DNA of 64,000 nucleotides from Synanceia verrucosa (lineage: Eukaryota; Chordata; Actinopteri; Perciformes; Synanceiidae), in NCBI GenBank assembly GCA_029721515.1, contig CM056568.1, forward strand, positions 2,976,001 to 3,040,000, written 5' to 3'. Shown here in pieces: positions 21,130-33,400 of this stretch. Both the position numbers and the translations under genes were made by a program. Under the pieces are notes generated by a model. The model saw nothing but the letters and a program-made list of their open reading frames with translations, was not told where the DNA came from and did no database searches. The first letter of the stretch is position 1. Every line of letters starts with the position of its first letter.

Positions 21130-21747
21130 CAACTGTGTTTTACATGGCAGTCAATGGAGATTTGCTCACTTTCAGAGCAAGCCCCCAGCGACCACACTGA
21201 AATTACAGCTTTTTGAACGCAGAAGTGGTCCTCACTTGGAGAACCCACAACTGCCCCCTTGACCATGACTTAATACAAGTTTAAAAAGTCAACTTCATCT
21301 CAAAGGAAATTCCTGCACAGTTGCCATACACAGAAAAACAGTAAGCACATTTCAAGAGATCTCAAAGTAGACAGTGCAGGGTAGTGAGGGAAAAAAAAAG
21401 AAATTTGAAGCACCTTCCCATAGAAATCAGCCCATATCATGGCCACAACTTTGATATAAAGTGATTTCACTCAGGAACCTCACTAGGACTGTTCAAATAT
21501 AGGCCTTCCATTGTTGGGCTATAGTAGCATTAGACCTGAAGGGGCACCTCTTACTCAAGTCATAAGTGATGCTTGAATTGCATCATTGATGGCAGGGACA
21601 TTCAAAGTCTGAAAGATGAGGTGAAGTTTATTTGTCCTTGCATGATTTAATAAGGACAACCAATGCTTCCTGAATTTTAGAGTCATGCTGGGGCACCTGT
21701 GGCTGCTGGGGGACCTGCTTGGGCGGGTACCTGGGCCGCTGCTGGGG
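21130..21747. repeat. Chimeric partial unit with an orphan piece of the repeat exon
   Basis: From 21130 to 21686 the sequence repeats 17176-17733 (the gene's 3' flank). It then breaks at 'ttttagagtcat' and jumps into 61 bases (about 21687-21747) of P/Q-repeat exon sequence ('gctggggcacctgtggctgc...'). It then jumps to 'tactttccatatttgg', which starts unit 3. The orphan piece has no exon ends and cannot be a gene. It marks past template switching or recombination. Confidence 0.75.
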
Positions 21748-22412
21748 TACTTTCCATATTTGGAGGAAAGGCAGTAACTTTACAGGTCAGCCGGCCGAGA
21801 TCCCGCCCACTGAACTCAACTTAACCGCGCCAAACTGAGCTAGCTTACGGCTATTCAGCTAGGCTAGTCTATCAAGCTGCTACCAGCAGCAAAAACAGAT
21901 TATAATGCTGCTGCTGTGTTTTAAAAATCACCTTTTCAGATTGAGAGTTTTTAGGTGGAGCTGCAGGGTTTGGTGGAGTTGTGGGGGGGAAAATTCATTT
22001 GTACTATTTAACTATGAAACGATTGTTTAACATGTTAGTTACCGTGTTTCAACACTGCCTCCATCCACTAACGTTATCAACCACAGCAGTAGCTTTCTGA
22101 CGGAACATTTCTGTCTGTGCAATGTCAGACCTTTTAAACAGAACAGTGACAGGGAATAAGGTTGTAATCCCGCACTAAACAGACTCAACATACTCTGGTC
22201 ATCTATCTGTGTCAGCACGGACCATGAGTCAGCAATAAAGTCATTATAAGCCAGCGGCAGAATATGCCGACACATACCATCAAGTGGCAGCATCCAGTTA
22301 ACCTGTATTTTGTACAGTCTGTGGATAAAATAGTACGAGATATTTACACACCGAAAAAAAATGCAACACAGGATCTTTGACGGTCGATTAGTACAGTCAA
22401 CAGCACAACATG

Positions 22413-22755
22413 CCATCCATCCATCCATTCATTATCTACCGCTTTTCCTCACATAGGGTCGCGGGGGAGCTGGAGCCGATCCCAGCTGTCTTAGGGTGAA
22501 AGGCGGGGGACACCCTGGACAAGTCTCCAGTTCATCGCAGGGCACATAGAGAGAGACAACCACTCACACTCACATTCATACCCACGGACAATTTAAGTTA
22601 GCCAATCAACCTAATCCCCATATATATTTTTGGATGGAGGAAGGAAGCCAGATTACCCGGAGAGAACCCATGCAAACACGGGGAGAACATGCAAACTCAT
22701 CAGGAACCGGGTACCTTCTTGCTATGAGGCGACAGTGCTAACCACTGCGCTGCCC
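22413..22755 (-). mobile_element. SINE, near full length (unit 3 copy)
   Basis: Orthologous to 3035-3373. The tail is at the left, and the tRNA-like head at the right ends near 'gctaaccactgcgctgccc', with a small deletion in the head. Confidence 0.7.
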
Positions 22756-23679
22756 ACAACCTATTGCCAGAAACACGAAAATAGGCAAACACCGACACCA
22801 CAGTGCCTGTTAATCACAGGCCTCTGGTTGTAGCCCAGCCAAGCTCAGCGGATGCTTTAGCAAAGAGCTAACTGCCAGTAGCTGTCTGTGAACCTGTCAC
22901 TCAACGTAACCACGCCGTAATTTATGCAAGCATTTTAAGCCGAAATGACACTAAAATAGTTGTGGTAAAAAAAAAAAAAAAAAAAAAAAAAATCACCCCC
23001 CTCACAGTGTTCACAGAGGTGGAAACTATTGGAAGAAAATAAAAAAAAAAAAAAAAAAAAAAAATTAAAACGTACCAGGCTGTAAATGTTTTTTTAGAGC
23101 TGTAAAGTCAGCTATTTTAACATGGCAGTCAATGGCGATTTGCTCACTTTCGGAGCAAGCCCCCAGCGACCAGACTGAAATTACAGCTTTTTGAACGGAG
23201 AAGTGGTCCTCACAACTGCCCTCTTGACCATGATTTAATACAAGTTTAAAAAGTCAACTTCATCTCAAAGGAAATTCCTGCACAGTTGCCATACACAGAA
23301 AAACAGTAAACACATTTTAAGAGATCTCAAACTAGACAGTGCAGGGTAGTGAGGGAAAAATATATATATAAAATTTTAAGCACCTTCCCATAGAAATCAG
23401 CCCATATCATGGCCACAACTTTGATATAAAGTGATTTCACTCAGGAACTTCACTAGGACTGTTCAAATATAGGCCTTCCATTGTTGGGCTATAGTAGCAT
23501 TAGACCTGAAGAGGCACCTCTTACTCAAGTCATAAGTGATGCATGAATTGCATCGTTGATGGCAGGGACATTCAAAGTCTGAAAGATTATGTGACATATA
23601 TTTGTACTTGCATGATTTAATAAGGACAACCAATGCTTCCTGAATTTTAGAGTCATTTAATAAACACATTCATTGAGGA
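22756..23679. other. 3' flank of copy 3
   Basis: No gene. It parallels 3374-4314, with A runs at about 22967-22991 and 23041-23063. A (TA)n-like 'tatatatata' at about 23361 replaces the A run present at the same place in units 1 and 2. Confidence 0.55.
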
Positions 23680-23777
23680 CATTAGAGCATACAAGTAGTT
23701 TTATTTTAAACATTGCACAGGTCAAGACAGTGGCTCAGTTGAAAGCAGTTTTTTGACAATTTTCAGTGTTGCAGCGC
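23680..23777 (-). other. Noncoding 3' exon of P/Q-repeat gene copy 3
   Basis: The acceptor complement is at 23778-23779 and AATAAA is the complement of 23700-23705. The sequence is nearly identical to the 3' exons of copies 1 and 2. Confidence 0.7.
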
Positions 23778-23898
23778 CTGAAAATAGAAAACAGTCTTTA
23801 GTGTTTGAAAGCATGAATGTCAGGTTTTGGTACACCCCCTACCTATAGCCATACCAAGTGCTACCAGATGCAGCAGTGCTATGTGAGTGAATTCTTAC

Positions 23899-25705
23899 CT
23901 AATAAAAAGGACCCTGCATGGCTGGGTACCTGGGCCGCTGCTGGGGCACCTGCTTGGGCTGCTGGGGGACCTGCTTGGGCTGGTACCTGGGCCGCTGCTG
24001 GGGCACCTGCTTGGGCTGGTGGGGGACCTGCTTGGGCTGGTATCTGGGCCGCTGCTGGGGCACCTGCTTGGGCGGGTACCTGGGCCGCTGCTGGGGCACC
24101 TGCTTGGGCTGCTGGGGGACCTGCTTGGGCTGCTGGGGGACCTGCTTGGGCTGGTACCTGGGCCGCTGCTGGGGCACCTGCTTGGGCTGGTGGGGGACCT
24201 GCTTGGGCGGGTACCTGGGCCGCTGCTGGGGCACCTGCTTGGGCGGGTACCTGGGCCGCTGCTGGGGCACCTGCTTGGGCTGCTGGGGGACCTGCTTGGG
24301 CTGGTACCTGGGCCGCTGCGGGACCTGCTTGGGCTGGTACCTGGGCCGCTGCTGGGGCACCTGCTTGGGCAGCTGGGGGACCTGCTTGGGCTGGTACCTG
24401 GGCCGCTGCGGGACCTGCTTGGGCTGGTACCTGGGCCGCTGCTGGGGCACCTGCGGCTGCTGGGGGACCTGCTTAGGCGGGTACCTGGGCCGCTGCTGGG
24501 GGACCTGCTTGGGCGGGTACCTGGGCCGCTGCTGGGGGACCTGCTTGGGCGGGTACCTGGGCCGCTGCTGGGGGACCTGCTTGGGCAGCTGGGGGACCTG
24601 CTTGGGCTGGTACCTGGGCCGCTGCGGGACCTGCTTGGGCTGGTACCTGGGCCGCTGCTGGGGCACCTGCGGCTGCTGGGGGACCTGCTTAGGCGGGTAC
24701 CTGGGCCGCTGCTGGGGGACCTGCTTGGGCGGGTACCTGGGCCGCTGCTGGGGGACCTGCGGCTGCTGGGGGGCCTGCTTGGGAGGGTAGCTGGGCCGCT
24801 GCTGGGGCACCTGCGGCTGCTGGGGGGCCTGCTTGGGAGGGTAGCTGGGCCGCTGCTGGGGCACCTGCAGCTGCTGGGGGGCCTGCTTGGGAGGGTAGTT
24901 TGGCAGCCGCTGCGGGGCACCCAGCTGCGGGGCACCCAGCTGCGGCTGGAAGCTCGGCGGCTGCGGGGCAACCGGGTACGGCTGGAAGCTCGGCGGCTGC
25001 GGGGCAACCGGGTGCGGCTGGAAGCTCGGCGGCTGCGGGGCAACCGGGTGCGGCTGGAAGCTCGGCGGCTGCGGGGCAACCGGGTGCGGCTGGAAGCTCG
25101 GCGGCTGCGGGGCAACCGGGTGCGGCTGGAAGCTCGGCGGCTGCGGGGCAACCGGGCGCGGCTGGAAGCTCGGCGGCTGCGGGGCAACCGGGCGCGGCTG
25201 GAAGCTCGGCTCTGCAACCGAGGGCTGTTCAGAATAATGACATAAGTTCTGTATTTCTAACATACACTGATAAATTGGTTGCAGTGATTTGTGTTCAGGT
25301 TGCTAATTATTGGTTGGCTATGTTGTAGCTGCTTACGTTGTGTGCATTTGACCTTGAAGTACTGCCATCACCACTACCACTAAGTGGCCAAATGCTCCAT
25401 GAAGATCGGGCTCCAGTATAAAGGCCACTTGAATCTGGTCGATGGCCTGGAACTGGCACTTCATTATCTCCATACTCTTTATTGGGTCCAATGCCATCAG
25501 CTGTGAAGTGAACCATTTCAGCCCACGCATACAACCCATAGCTTCACAATATGACTGAACTTACCATTCACCCAAGGCCATCCAACAGAGAGCAAGGACA
25601 ACAGCAACCATCTACACAAATCACCCCTGAGTTAGTGCATTTTAAAAATGAGTTGAACAATTCTGATGAAGATTTGTTTGAAACTCACAGCAACAGAAAC
25701 CCCAT
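23899..25705 (-). CDS. Secreted Pro/Gln-rich repeat protein, copy 3 (517 aa, spliced)
   Basis: Coding exons on the minus strand are 25705-25689, 25611-25565, 25500-25337 and 25224-23899 (518 codons with stop). Phases are 2, 1, 0 as in the other copies. The signal peptide has Trp for Leu near its end (WPWVNA), and exon 3 ends NAHN rather than NAHK. Exon 4 begins PSVAEPSFQPRPVAPQ and has about seven PPSFQPHPVAPQ 12-mers, then two LGAPQ units, then the PKQVPQQRPRYP tract. That tract includes a shortened QVPQRPRYQPKQ variant repeated three times as part of a larger internal duplication (around 24301-24440 and 24592-24660). The tail is YPAMQGPFY and the stop is at the donor. Function is unknown. 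Confidence 0.75.
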
Positions 25706-27071
25706 GGCTTCAGCCACCGTTTCAAAACAGGAAAGCAGGGAAAACCCGTAGCTTCTATCAGGTCCTAGAAAACCATCCAACTGAACTAGTCAGGAAATAG
25801 AGAGTAACTGTGAAGCCACACTGGAGCTCATTTTAAACTCACCAATCTCACCATGTTGATTACATGGACACAGGTGTGAGTAGTTGTTGGCCGGTGAGGC
25901 TAATTATCTGATAAGAGAGCACAACTTTGTAGGTTTCATTCCTGACTGAGGCCCTGATTACACGAAAACGCTTGCAGGTAAAAATGACAAAATACTTTAT
26001 CGGAAGTGCCTTTCATTCAGCAGCTCTAATAAACATACAGGAGTCTTTCCAACAAATGTACAGAATCTGCACACATAGTATTACTGAACAGAGAAGGATC
26101 TGTAATTACGTGCGGACATGGCGGTGTTGTTTGATAGTAAATCACAGCACCAAATGGCCACCTGGCATGCATCCATCCATTTTCTACCCTTTATCCTCAC
26201 GTATGGTCACAAGGGGGAGGGGCTGGAGCCTATCCCAGCTGTCTTAAGGTGGAAGGCAAGGTACACCCTGGACAAGTCTGCAGTTCATCACAGGACACAT
26301 AGAGACAGACAACCACTCACACTCACATTCTCACCTACGGGCAATTTAAATTAGCCAATTAACCTAATCCCCATGCATGTTTTTGGATGGTGGGAGGAAG
26401 CTGGAGTACCCGGAGAGAACCCACGCAGACACGGGGAGAACATGCAAACTCAACAGAGAAATGAAAATAAATATATAAATATCCATCCATCCATTTTCAA
26501 CTGCTTATCTTCATATAGGGTCGCGGGGAATATATAAATATTAAATTTAAAATTCAAAATTTCTGTCCATCAATTTTTACATATTTCTGTGTCTTTATGA
26601 CTATGATCAGAAAAAAATACATTCCCAGTGAGGAGCAAAATTACACAAGGCTGTTAAAAGTTAGACATAACAAATACTGGTTTCAATTCATAGATGAAGC
26701 CTTAAATGGAACCTTAGCATCATCTATTTGCTCCTTAATAAACTGGCTCCCTGTGTAACTACTGAGTTTGTTTAAAAAGCCTTTAGTTTCTGTGCACACA
26801 TCTGGAACACTTTACGACACTTGTATTTATACTTATTTATAAGATCACACCAGGACTAAAAACTACTCCACTACTGAATGGAAACGTTTATAACTGTGTT
26901 CTTTCGATTATTGTCTGTTGATGTGTGCGTACGTGTTGTTTGCTGAATATTAAAAGATGTTATGTGGGGCACATGAAAATCATCATGAAATCATAATGGA
27001 AATAAATTATTAGACCACCATTGTTTTCTTAAATTTCTTGTTAATTTTAATGCCTAGTACAACTAAAGGTA
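25706..27071. other. Upstream flank of copy 3, with the LINE empty site
   Basis: It parallels 6169-7488 plus 15489-15518. The TATA-like box is at 25830-25837. A head-truncated SINE (26170-26451) and a SINE tail fragment (about 26481-26527) are present. At about 27024-27048 the site occupied by the LINE in unit 1 is uninterrupted. No gene was seen. Confidence 0.6.
26170..26451 (-). mobile_element. SINE, head-truncated (unit 3 copy)
   Basis: Orthologous to 6631-6910 and 20393-20690, with the same core and right-hand truncation. Confidence 0.7.
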
Positions 27072-28320
27072 CATTTGTTTGGACAAAAGTATGAGCTCAC
27101 CCATCCAAATAATCAGAATCAGGTGTTCCAATCACTTTCATGGCCACAGCTGTATAAAATCAAGCACCTAGGCATGCAGACTGCTTTTACAAACATTTGT
27201 GAAAGAATGGGTCGCTCTCAGGAGCTCAGTGAATTCCAGTGTGGAACTGTGATAGGATGCCACCTGTGCAACAAATCCAGTCATGAAATTTCCTCGCTCC
27301 TAAATATTCCACAGTCAACTGTCAGCTGGATTATAAGAACATGGAAGTGTTTGGGAACGACAGCAACTCAGCCATGAAATGGTAGACCACGTAAACTGAT
27401 GGAGCGGGGTCAGTGGATGCTGAGGAGCACAGTGCGAAGAGGTCGACAACTTTCTGCAGAGTCAATCGCGACAGACCTCCAAACTTCATGTGCCCTTCAG
27501 ATTAGCTCAAGAACAGTGCACAGAGAGCTTCATGGAATGGGTTTCCATGGCTGAGCAGCTGCATCCAAGCCATACATCACCAAGTACAATACAAAGCGTC
27601 AGATGCAGTGGTGTAAAGCACGCCACTACTGAACTCTAGAGCAGTGGAGACGTGTTCTCTGGAATGACGAATCACACTTCTCCATCTGGCAATCTGATGG
27701 ATGAGTCTGGGTTTGGCGGTTACCAGGAGAACGATACTTGTCGGACTGCACTGTGTCACGTGTAAAGTTTGGTGGAGGGGGGATTATGGTGTAGGGTTGT
27801 TTTTCAGGAGCTGGGCTCGGCCCCTTAGTTCCGGTGAAAGGAACTCTGAATGCTTCAGCATACCAAGACATTTTGGACAATTCCATGCTCCCAGCTTTGT
27901 GGGAACAGTTTGGAGCTGGTCCCTTCCTCTTCCAACATGACTGTGCACCAGTGCACAAAGCAAGGTCCATAAAGACATGGATGACAGAGTCTGGTGTGGA
28001 TGAACTTGACTGGCCTGCACAGAGTCCTGACCTCAACCTGATAGAACACCTTTGGGATGAATTAGAGCAGAGACTGAGAGACAGGCCTTCTCATCCAACA
28101 TCAGTGTGTGACCTCACAAATACGCTTCTGGAAGAATGGTAAAAAATTCCCATAACCACACTCCTAAACCTTGTGGACAGCCTTCCCAGAAGAGTTGAAG
28201 CTGTTATAGCTGCAAAGGGTGGACCAACGTCATATTGAACCCTATGGATTAGGAATGGGATGTTGCTAAAGTTCATATGTGAGTCAAGGCAGCTGAGTGA
28301 ATACTTGTGGCAATATAGTG
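27072..28320 (+). mobile_element. Tc1-like DNA transposon, unit 3 copy
   Basis: The element is 1249 bp and flanked by TA on both sides (27070-27071 and 28321-28322). It has exactly the same length as the unit 1 copy and the same flanks, so the two copies arose by segmental duplication, not by two insertions. Confidence 0.85.
27207..28238 (+). pseudogene. Tc1-like transposase, five in-frame nonsense codons
   Basis: Collinear with 15654-16685 with no indel. It shares the stops at 27375-27377 and 27702-27704 and adds three of its own: TGA 27630-27632, TAG 27792-27794 and TAA 28140-28142. The DDE motif region is recognisable ([24 protein letters not shown]). It is nonfunctional. Confidence 0.85.
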
Positions 28321-29154
28321 TATGTTTTTCCATGACTGTATGTGTGCACTCATTGAAAATGAGCTCAGTCCCTCATTGATCTCGAGAATAAAGGTTGAAT
28401 GGATGAATAACGCATAAACTTACCTTTCACGGACTACCAGTGAGAAATGTTACTTTAACAATGGTGAAATTGAATTTTAAAACAGAACATATGCTGCCAC
28501 TCACACTGAGTTATGAATTGTCGTCCTATTTGACAGTTTGCTATACATTTGTCACAGTCCATGTGGCAACATGAATCCCAATACCATGACCATAGACTGT
28601 AAACATTACCATAGACATTTGAACTGCACCATCTTGGATTTCAGTGGGCGTGTACTTTCCATATTTGGAGGAGAGGCAGTAACTTTACAGGTCAGCCGGC
28701 CGAGATCCCGCCCACTGAACTCAAGTTAACCGCGCCAAACTGAGCTAGTTTAAGGCTATTCAGCTAGGCTAGTCTATCAAGCTGCTACCAGCAGCAAAAA
28801 CAGATTATAATGCTGCTGCTGTGTTTTAAAAATCACCTTTTCAGATTGAGAGTTTTTAGGTGGAGCTGCAGGGTTTGGTGGAGTTGTGGGGGGGAAAATT
28901 CATTTGTACTATTTAACCGTGAAACGATTGTTTAACATGTTGGTTACCGTGTTTCAACACTGCCTCCATCCACGAACGTCATCAACCACAGCAGTAGCTT
29001 TCTGACGGAGCATTTCTGTCCGTGCAATGTCAGACTTTTTAAACAGAACAGTGACAGGGAATAAGGTTGCAATCCCGCACTAAACAGACTCAACATACTC
29101 TGGTCATCTATCTGTGTCAGCAGGGACCAGGAGTCGGCAATAAAGTCATTATAA
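28321..29154. other. Start of unit 4: dispersed-repeat block
   Basis: Post-Tc1 flank runs to 28510. Unit 4 then begins with the same 'tatgaattgt' block as units 1 and 2. It continues through the 'ccgcgccaaactgagctag' segment shared with units 1 and 3. It is interrupted at 29155 by a MITE. No gene was seen. Confidence 0.6.
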
Positions 29155-29844
29155 AGGCCAATTTATAGTACTCCGTAAAAGTGCCGTACGTAGAGACGGA
29201 GAGCCCTCTGTGTCGCCGGAGAGCCTGACGGAGAGCCTCTCCGTCGTCTCCGGGTGCAGGAATTTTTTTTTAACTGACCGTCAATCTGTCAAGGGAAGAC
29301 GGAGATGACAAGGGCTGTGATTGGTCCTCTAGCTGCACCCTGCTGTGAAATGCAGCCCCTCTCCCTACACAGAAACAGACAGACAGGTATCCTCTGCAGC
29401 AGCACAGACAGGACAGGAACTAAAGTATCGATTATCCTTGTGAAAGGCAAATCAAACACATTCAACCTGCTCAAAAAATCTATTTAATTCAGTTAGTAAT
29501 TATGGCTGGGGTATATTTCCACAGAACATACCGAAAGTTGTTGGTTTGTGTTCGCTATTATCCGATTTTGTGTTGAAAAGAAAGAGGAAGAGGAGTTTTA
29601 AAGACTGAAAGCAATCAATGTTGTTCTCTTCTATCTCCCTCACAAATAATTAAATCATAAAATAGTATTTTCTCCTGCTTTTATCTGCGATATTAAGGCG
29701 AATTGCTTCACTTTCCGAGGGGGTGCATTTCAGCGCAGGGCTGCACAACACCCATCACGACAGAGAATTGCGAGGGCTCGAGGGGTCTCCGTAGCTACGG
29801 AGTCGGATAACGTATTACGCAGTCGGAGAAGTATATTCCAGCTT
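29155..29844. mobile_element. PIF/Harbinger-like MITE
   Basis: This 690-bp insertion is flanked by TAA on both sides (29152-29154 and 29845-29847); units 1 and 3 show the single-TAA empty site 'gtcattataagcc'. The ends are imperfect inverted repeats: AGGCCAATTTATAGTACTCC inward from the left, AAGCTGGAATATACTTCTCC from the right. Terminal sequence and 3-bp target duplication fit the PIF/Harbinger superfamily. It encodes nothing recognisable. CpG-rich 'ctccgt/acggag' words are repeated near both ends. Confidence 0.75.
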
Positions 29845-29975
29845 TAAGCCCCCGGCATCCAGTTAAACTTTATTTTGTACAGTCTGTGGGTAAAATAGTA
29901 CTAGATATTTACACAGAAAAAAAATGCAACACAGCATCTTTGACGGTCGATTAGTACAGTCAATAGCACAACATG

Positions 29976-30263
29976 CCATCCATCCATCCATTCATTATCT
30001 GCCGCTTATCCTCTCATAGGGTCGCGGTGGAGCTGGAGCCTATCCCAGCTGTGTTAGGGTGAAAGGCGGGGGACACCCTGGACAAGTCTCCAGTTCATCA
30101 CAGGACACATAGAGACAGACAACCACTCACATTCACAGGCAATTTAATTTAGCCAATCAACCTAATCCCCATACACGTTTTTGGGTGGTGGGAGGAAGCT
30201 GGAGTACCCGGAGAGAACCCACGCAAACACGGAGAGAACATGCAAACTCATCGGGAACCAGGT
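29976..30263 (-). mobile_element. SINE, head interrupted (unit 4 copy)
   Basis: Orthologous to 3035 and 22413. The match stops at 'catcgggaaccaggt', after which unrelated sequence leading into the L2-like LINE begins. Confidence 0.65.
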
Positions 30264-30479
30264 GTTACGTCGGGCAAGTCAAGTTTGTTAGTTCAGTCTT
30301 GTCATGTCGTCTTGTCATTTGCTGTTTTATTTTGTAATTAATTGTTTTCCCTTGGGTTCCAGCTTCACGCTTCCTGCCCCTGTGTCTCCCGCGTCTGGTG
30401 ATTGTCTGCCCCGCCTTGATTGCTTCCACGTGTTACCCATCACTTCCCCACTTCCTGGTGCTGACGCGAGTGGCAGCCT
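30264..30479. other. Unassigned sequence 5' of the L2-like LINE
   Basis: This stretch starts 'gttacgtcgggcaag' and is CT-rich. Together with about 33484-33596 on the other side it may be one dispersed element split by the LINE, or the LINE's own 5' part. I cannot decide. Confidence 0.3.
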
Positions 30480-33400
30480 CTCCAGCAGCTCTGTGTGTTT
30501 CCTAACTTTTGTCCTTTTTCTATCCTTACAATTTACCACCCTGGTTTCTCTGGAAATGTATTAATCTATCCCATGGATATGGATTTTTCAACACCAAGAC
30601 TCGTTTATTCAAGCGACTTCTTACACGCTCTGAGAGCCAAGTCCCGCATCGGTGTGATTCTGTGTTTACCTGTGGAGGTACAGGGAGTGTAGTTTACTGT
30701 GCTTCACTGAAACATGGCTTACAGCTAACATCCCGGCCGCAAACGTGGAGCTACCGGACTTCAGCACAGTCAGAGCGGACAGAGACACAAGAGCCTGCGG
30801 GAAGCGCAAAGGAGGAGGACTGGCACTGTATGTGAACAAACGGTGGTGCAATCCTGGGCATGTGAACATTAAGATCTCCAGCTGCTGCAGGGACATTGAA
30901 CTTCTGGCTGTAAGTCTACGTCCCTATTACTTGCCCAGGGAGTTCAGCCACGCCATTGTTCTTGTTGTTTACATTCTTCCGCGTGCGGATGAGCAGACTG
31001 CCTGTGACGTCATCACTGTGGCCCAACTACAAACACAGCATCCTGAGGCTCTTATGCTAATCTCTGGGGATTTTAACCACGTCACACTGGACAAAACACT
31101 GGCTGCTTTCCACCAGTATATGGAATGTAACACCAGGGGGAACAGAACAATTGATCTGATGTATGCTAACGTTAAGGATGCATACAGTGCTGCCCCCCTG
31201 CCTCCCCTGGGGAAAGCAGACCACAACCTGGTTCTGCTCAAACCTCACTAAACACCAAGAATGAGGAGACTACCAACAACCACACGCTCATTCAGGAAGT
31301 GGTCTCCTGAAGATGAGCAGGCTCTGAAAGACTGCTTTGAGACCACCGACTGGGACACTCTGCAGGGGTCTCACAATGACAACATGGAGGTGATGGTTGA
31401 CTGCATCACGGACTACATCAACTTCTGTGTGGATGTTGTTGTTCCTGTCAGATCTGTATGCTGCTTTGCCAACAACAAGCCCTGGATAACCAGTGACATC
31501 AAAGGCCCTCTGAACCAGAAGAAGAGGGCCTTTAAAGACAGTGACACTCCAGAGCTCAAGCGGGTATGGAAGGAACTCAGAGTCCAGCTCAGGGAGGCGA
31601 AAGAGCAGTATAGAAGAAAAGTAGAACAAAAGATGCAGAACAACAGCATGAGAGAGGTGTGGAAGGGGATGAAGATCATCACAGGCTACAACTCCAAGAG
31701 AGGTGCCCCTGTGGAGGGGGATGTGGGAAGGGCAAACCAGTTAAACCAGTTTTTTAATAGGTTTGATCACCCCATCCCATTCACACCTCTGAAAGCAGCA
31801 GCCCCCACCCACCTACTCCCACAAGCCATCACCAGCACAGCAGAGGACACCTCCCCTCCCCCCATCACACCACCAATGATCACAGCAGCTCAGGTTTATG
31901 GAGAGCTGAGGAGGCTACGCCCCAGCAAAGCTGCAGGTCCAGATGGAGTATCAGCAAGACTGCTGAAGGCCTGTGCGCAAGAGCTGGGACACCCCCTTCA
32001 GCGCCTATTCAACCTGAGCATGGAACAGGGGAGGGTTCCCCAGCCGTGGAAGACATCCTGCATCGTCCCAGTCCCAAAGAAACCACATCCTGCTGAGCTG
32101 AACGACTTCAGGCCGGTCGCCCTGACATCACATGTGATGAAGACCATGGAACGCTTGCTGCTTCATCATCTGAGGCTACAGACCCACCACGCACTAGACC
32201 CTCTGCAGTTTGCCTACCAGGAGAAGGTAGGAGTGTAGGATGCCATCACCTTCCTGCTCCACCGATCTCTCTCTCACCTGGACAGAGGCAGTGGTGCTGT
32301 GAGGATTACATTCTTGGACTTCTCCAGCACCTTTAACACCATCCAGCCTCTGCTCCTCAGGGACAAACTGACAGAGATGGGAGTGGAATCACACCTAGTG
32401 ACGTGGATAACCAACTACCTGACCAGCAGACCTCCGTATGTGCGACTAGGGGGCTGCAGGTCCGACACTGTTTTCTCCGGTCCTGTTCACCCTGTACACG
32501 TCCGACTTCCAGTACAACACGGAGCTCTGCCATGTACAGAAGTTTGCGGACGACACAGCCATCGTGGGATGTATCAGGAGTGGGCAGAGGGGAACAGAGG
32601 GCTGATCCAGGACTTTGTCACATGGTGTGACTCCAACCACCTGCTTCTCAACACCGCCAAGAACAGGGACATAGTGGTGGATTTCAGGAGACCCAGGCCT
32701 CAGCCACTGCCAGTTATCATCAAAGGGGACTATATGGAGGTGGTACCCATCTATAAATACCTGGGAGTACTGCTGGATGATAAACTGGACTGGACTGCCA
32801 ACACAGACACTCTGTGCAGGAAAGGACAGAGCCGTCTGTACTTCCTCAGAAGGCTGGCGTCCTTCAACATCTGCAACAAGCTGCTACAGATCTTCTACCA
32901 GTCTGTGGTAGCGAGTGCCCTCCTGTACGCAGTTGTGTGCTGGGGGGGGCAGCCTGAAGAAGAAGGATGCTACACATCTGGACACACTGGTGAGGAAGCC
33001 AGGCTCTGTCGTTGGCACAGAACTGGACAGTCTAACATCTGTGGCAGAGCGACGGACACTTAAAAGGCTTCTGTCCATCATCGACAATCCTGTCCATCCC
33101 TTTCACAGCACCATCTCAAGACAGAGGAGCAGCTTAAGTGACAGACTTCTATCACTGTCCTGCTCCACAGACAGATTCAGAAGATCGTTCCTCCCCCATG
33201 CTGTTCGCCTCTATAACACCTCTCTGAGGGAGCGACAATACAAACACTGAGACTGGACCCTGGACTCACCACACATTAACACCACACCTGGACACACATG
33301 CATTTTCTCACTCACATCTACAAACTGGTCTCCATAATGTGTAATAAAAAAAAAAAAGTATATATTTTGGGGCTAGATATTTTATTGATATTCTTTTTTT

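Larger units (their letters stand above)
21748..28510. repeat. Tandem segmental unit 3
   Basis: This 6.76-kb unit has the same order as unit 1 without the LINE: dispersed-repeat block, SINE, gene copy 3, upstream flank and Tc1-like element. It preserves the pre-insertion site of the unit 1 LINE at about 27024-27048. Confidence 0.8.
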
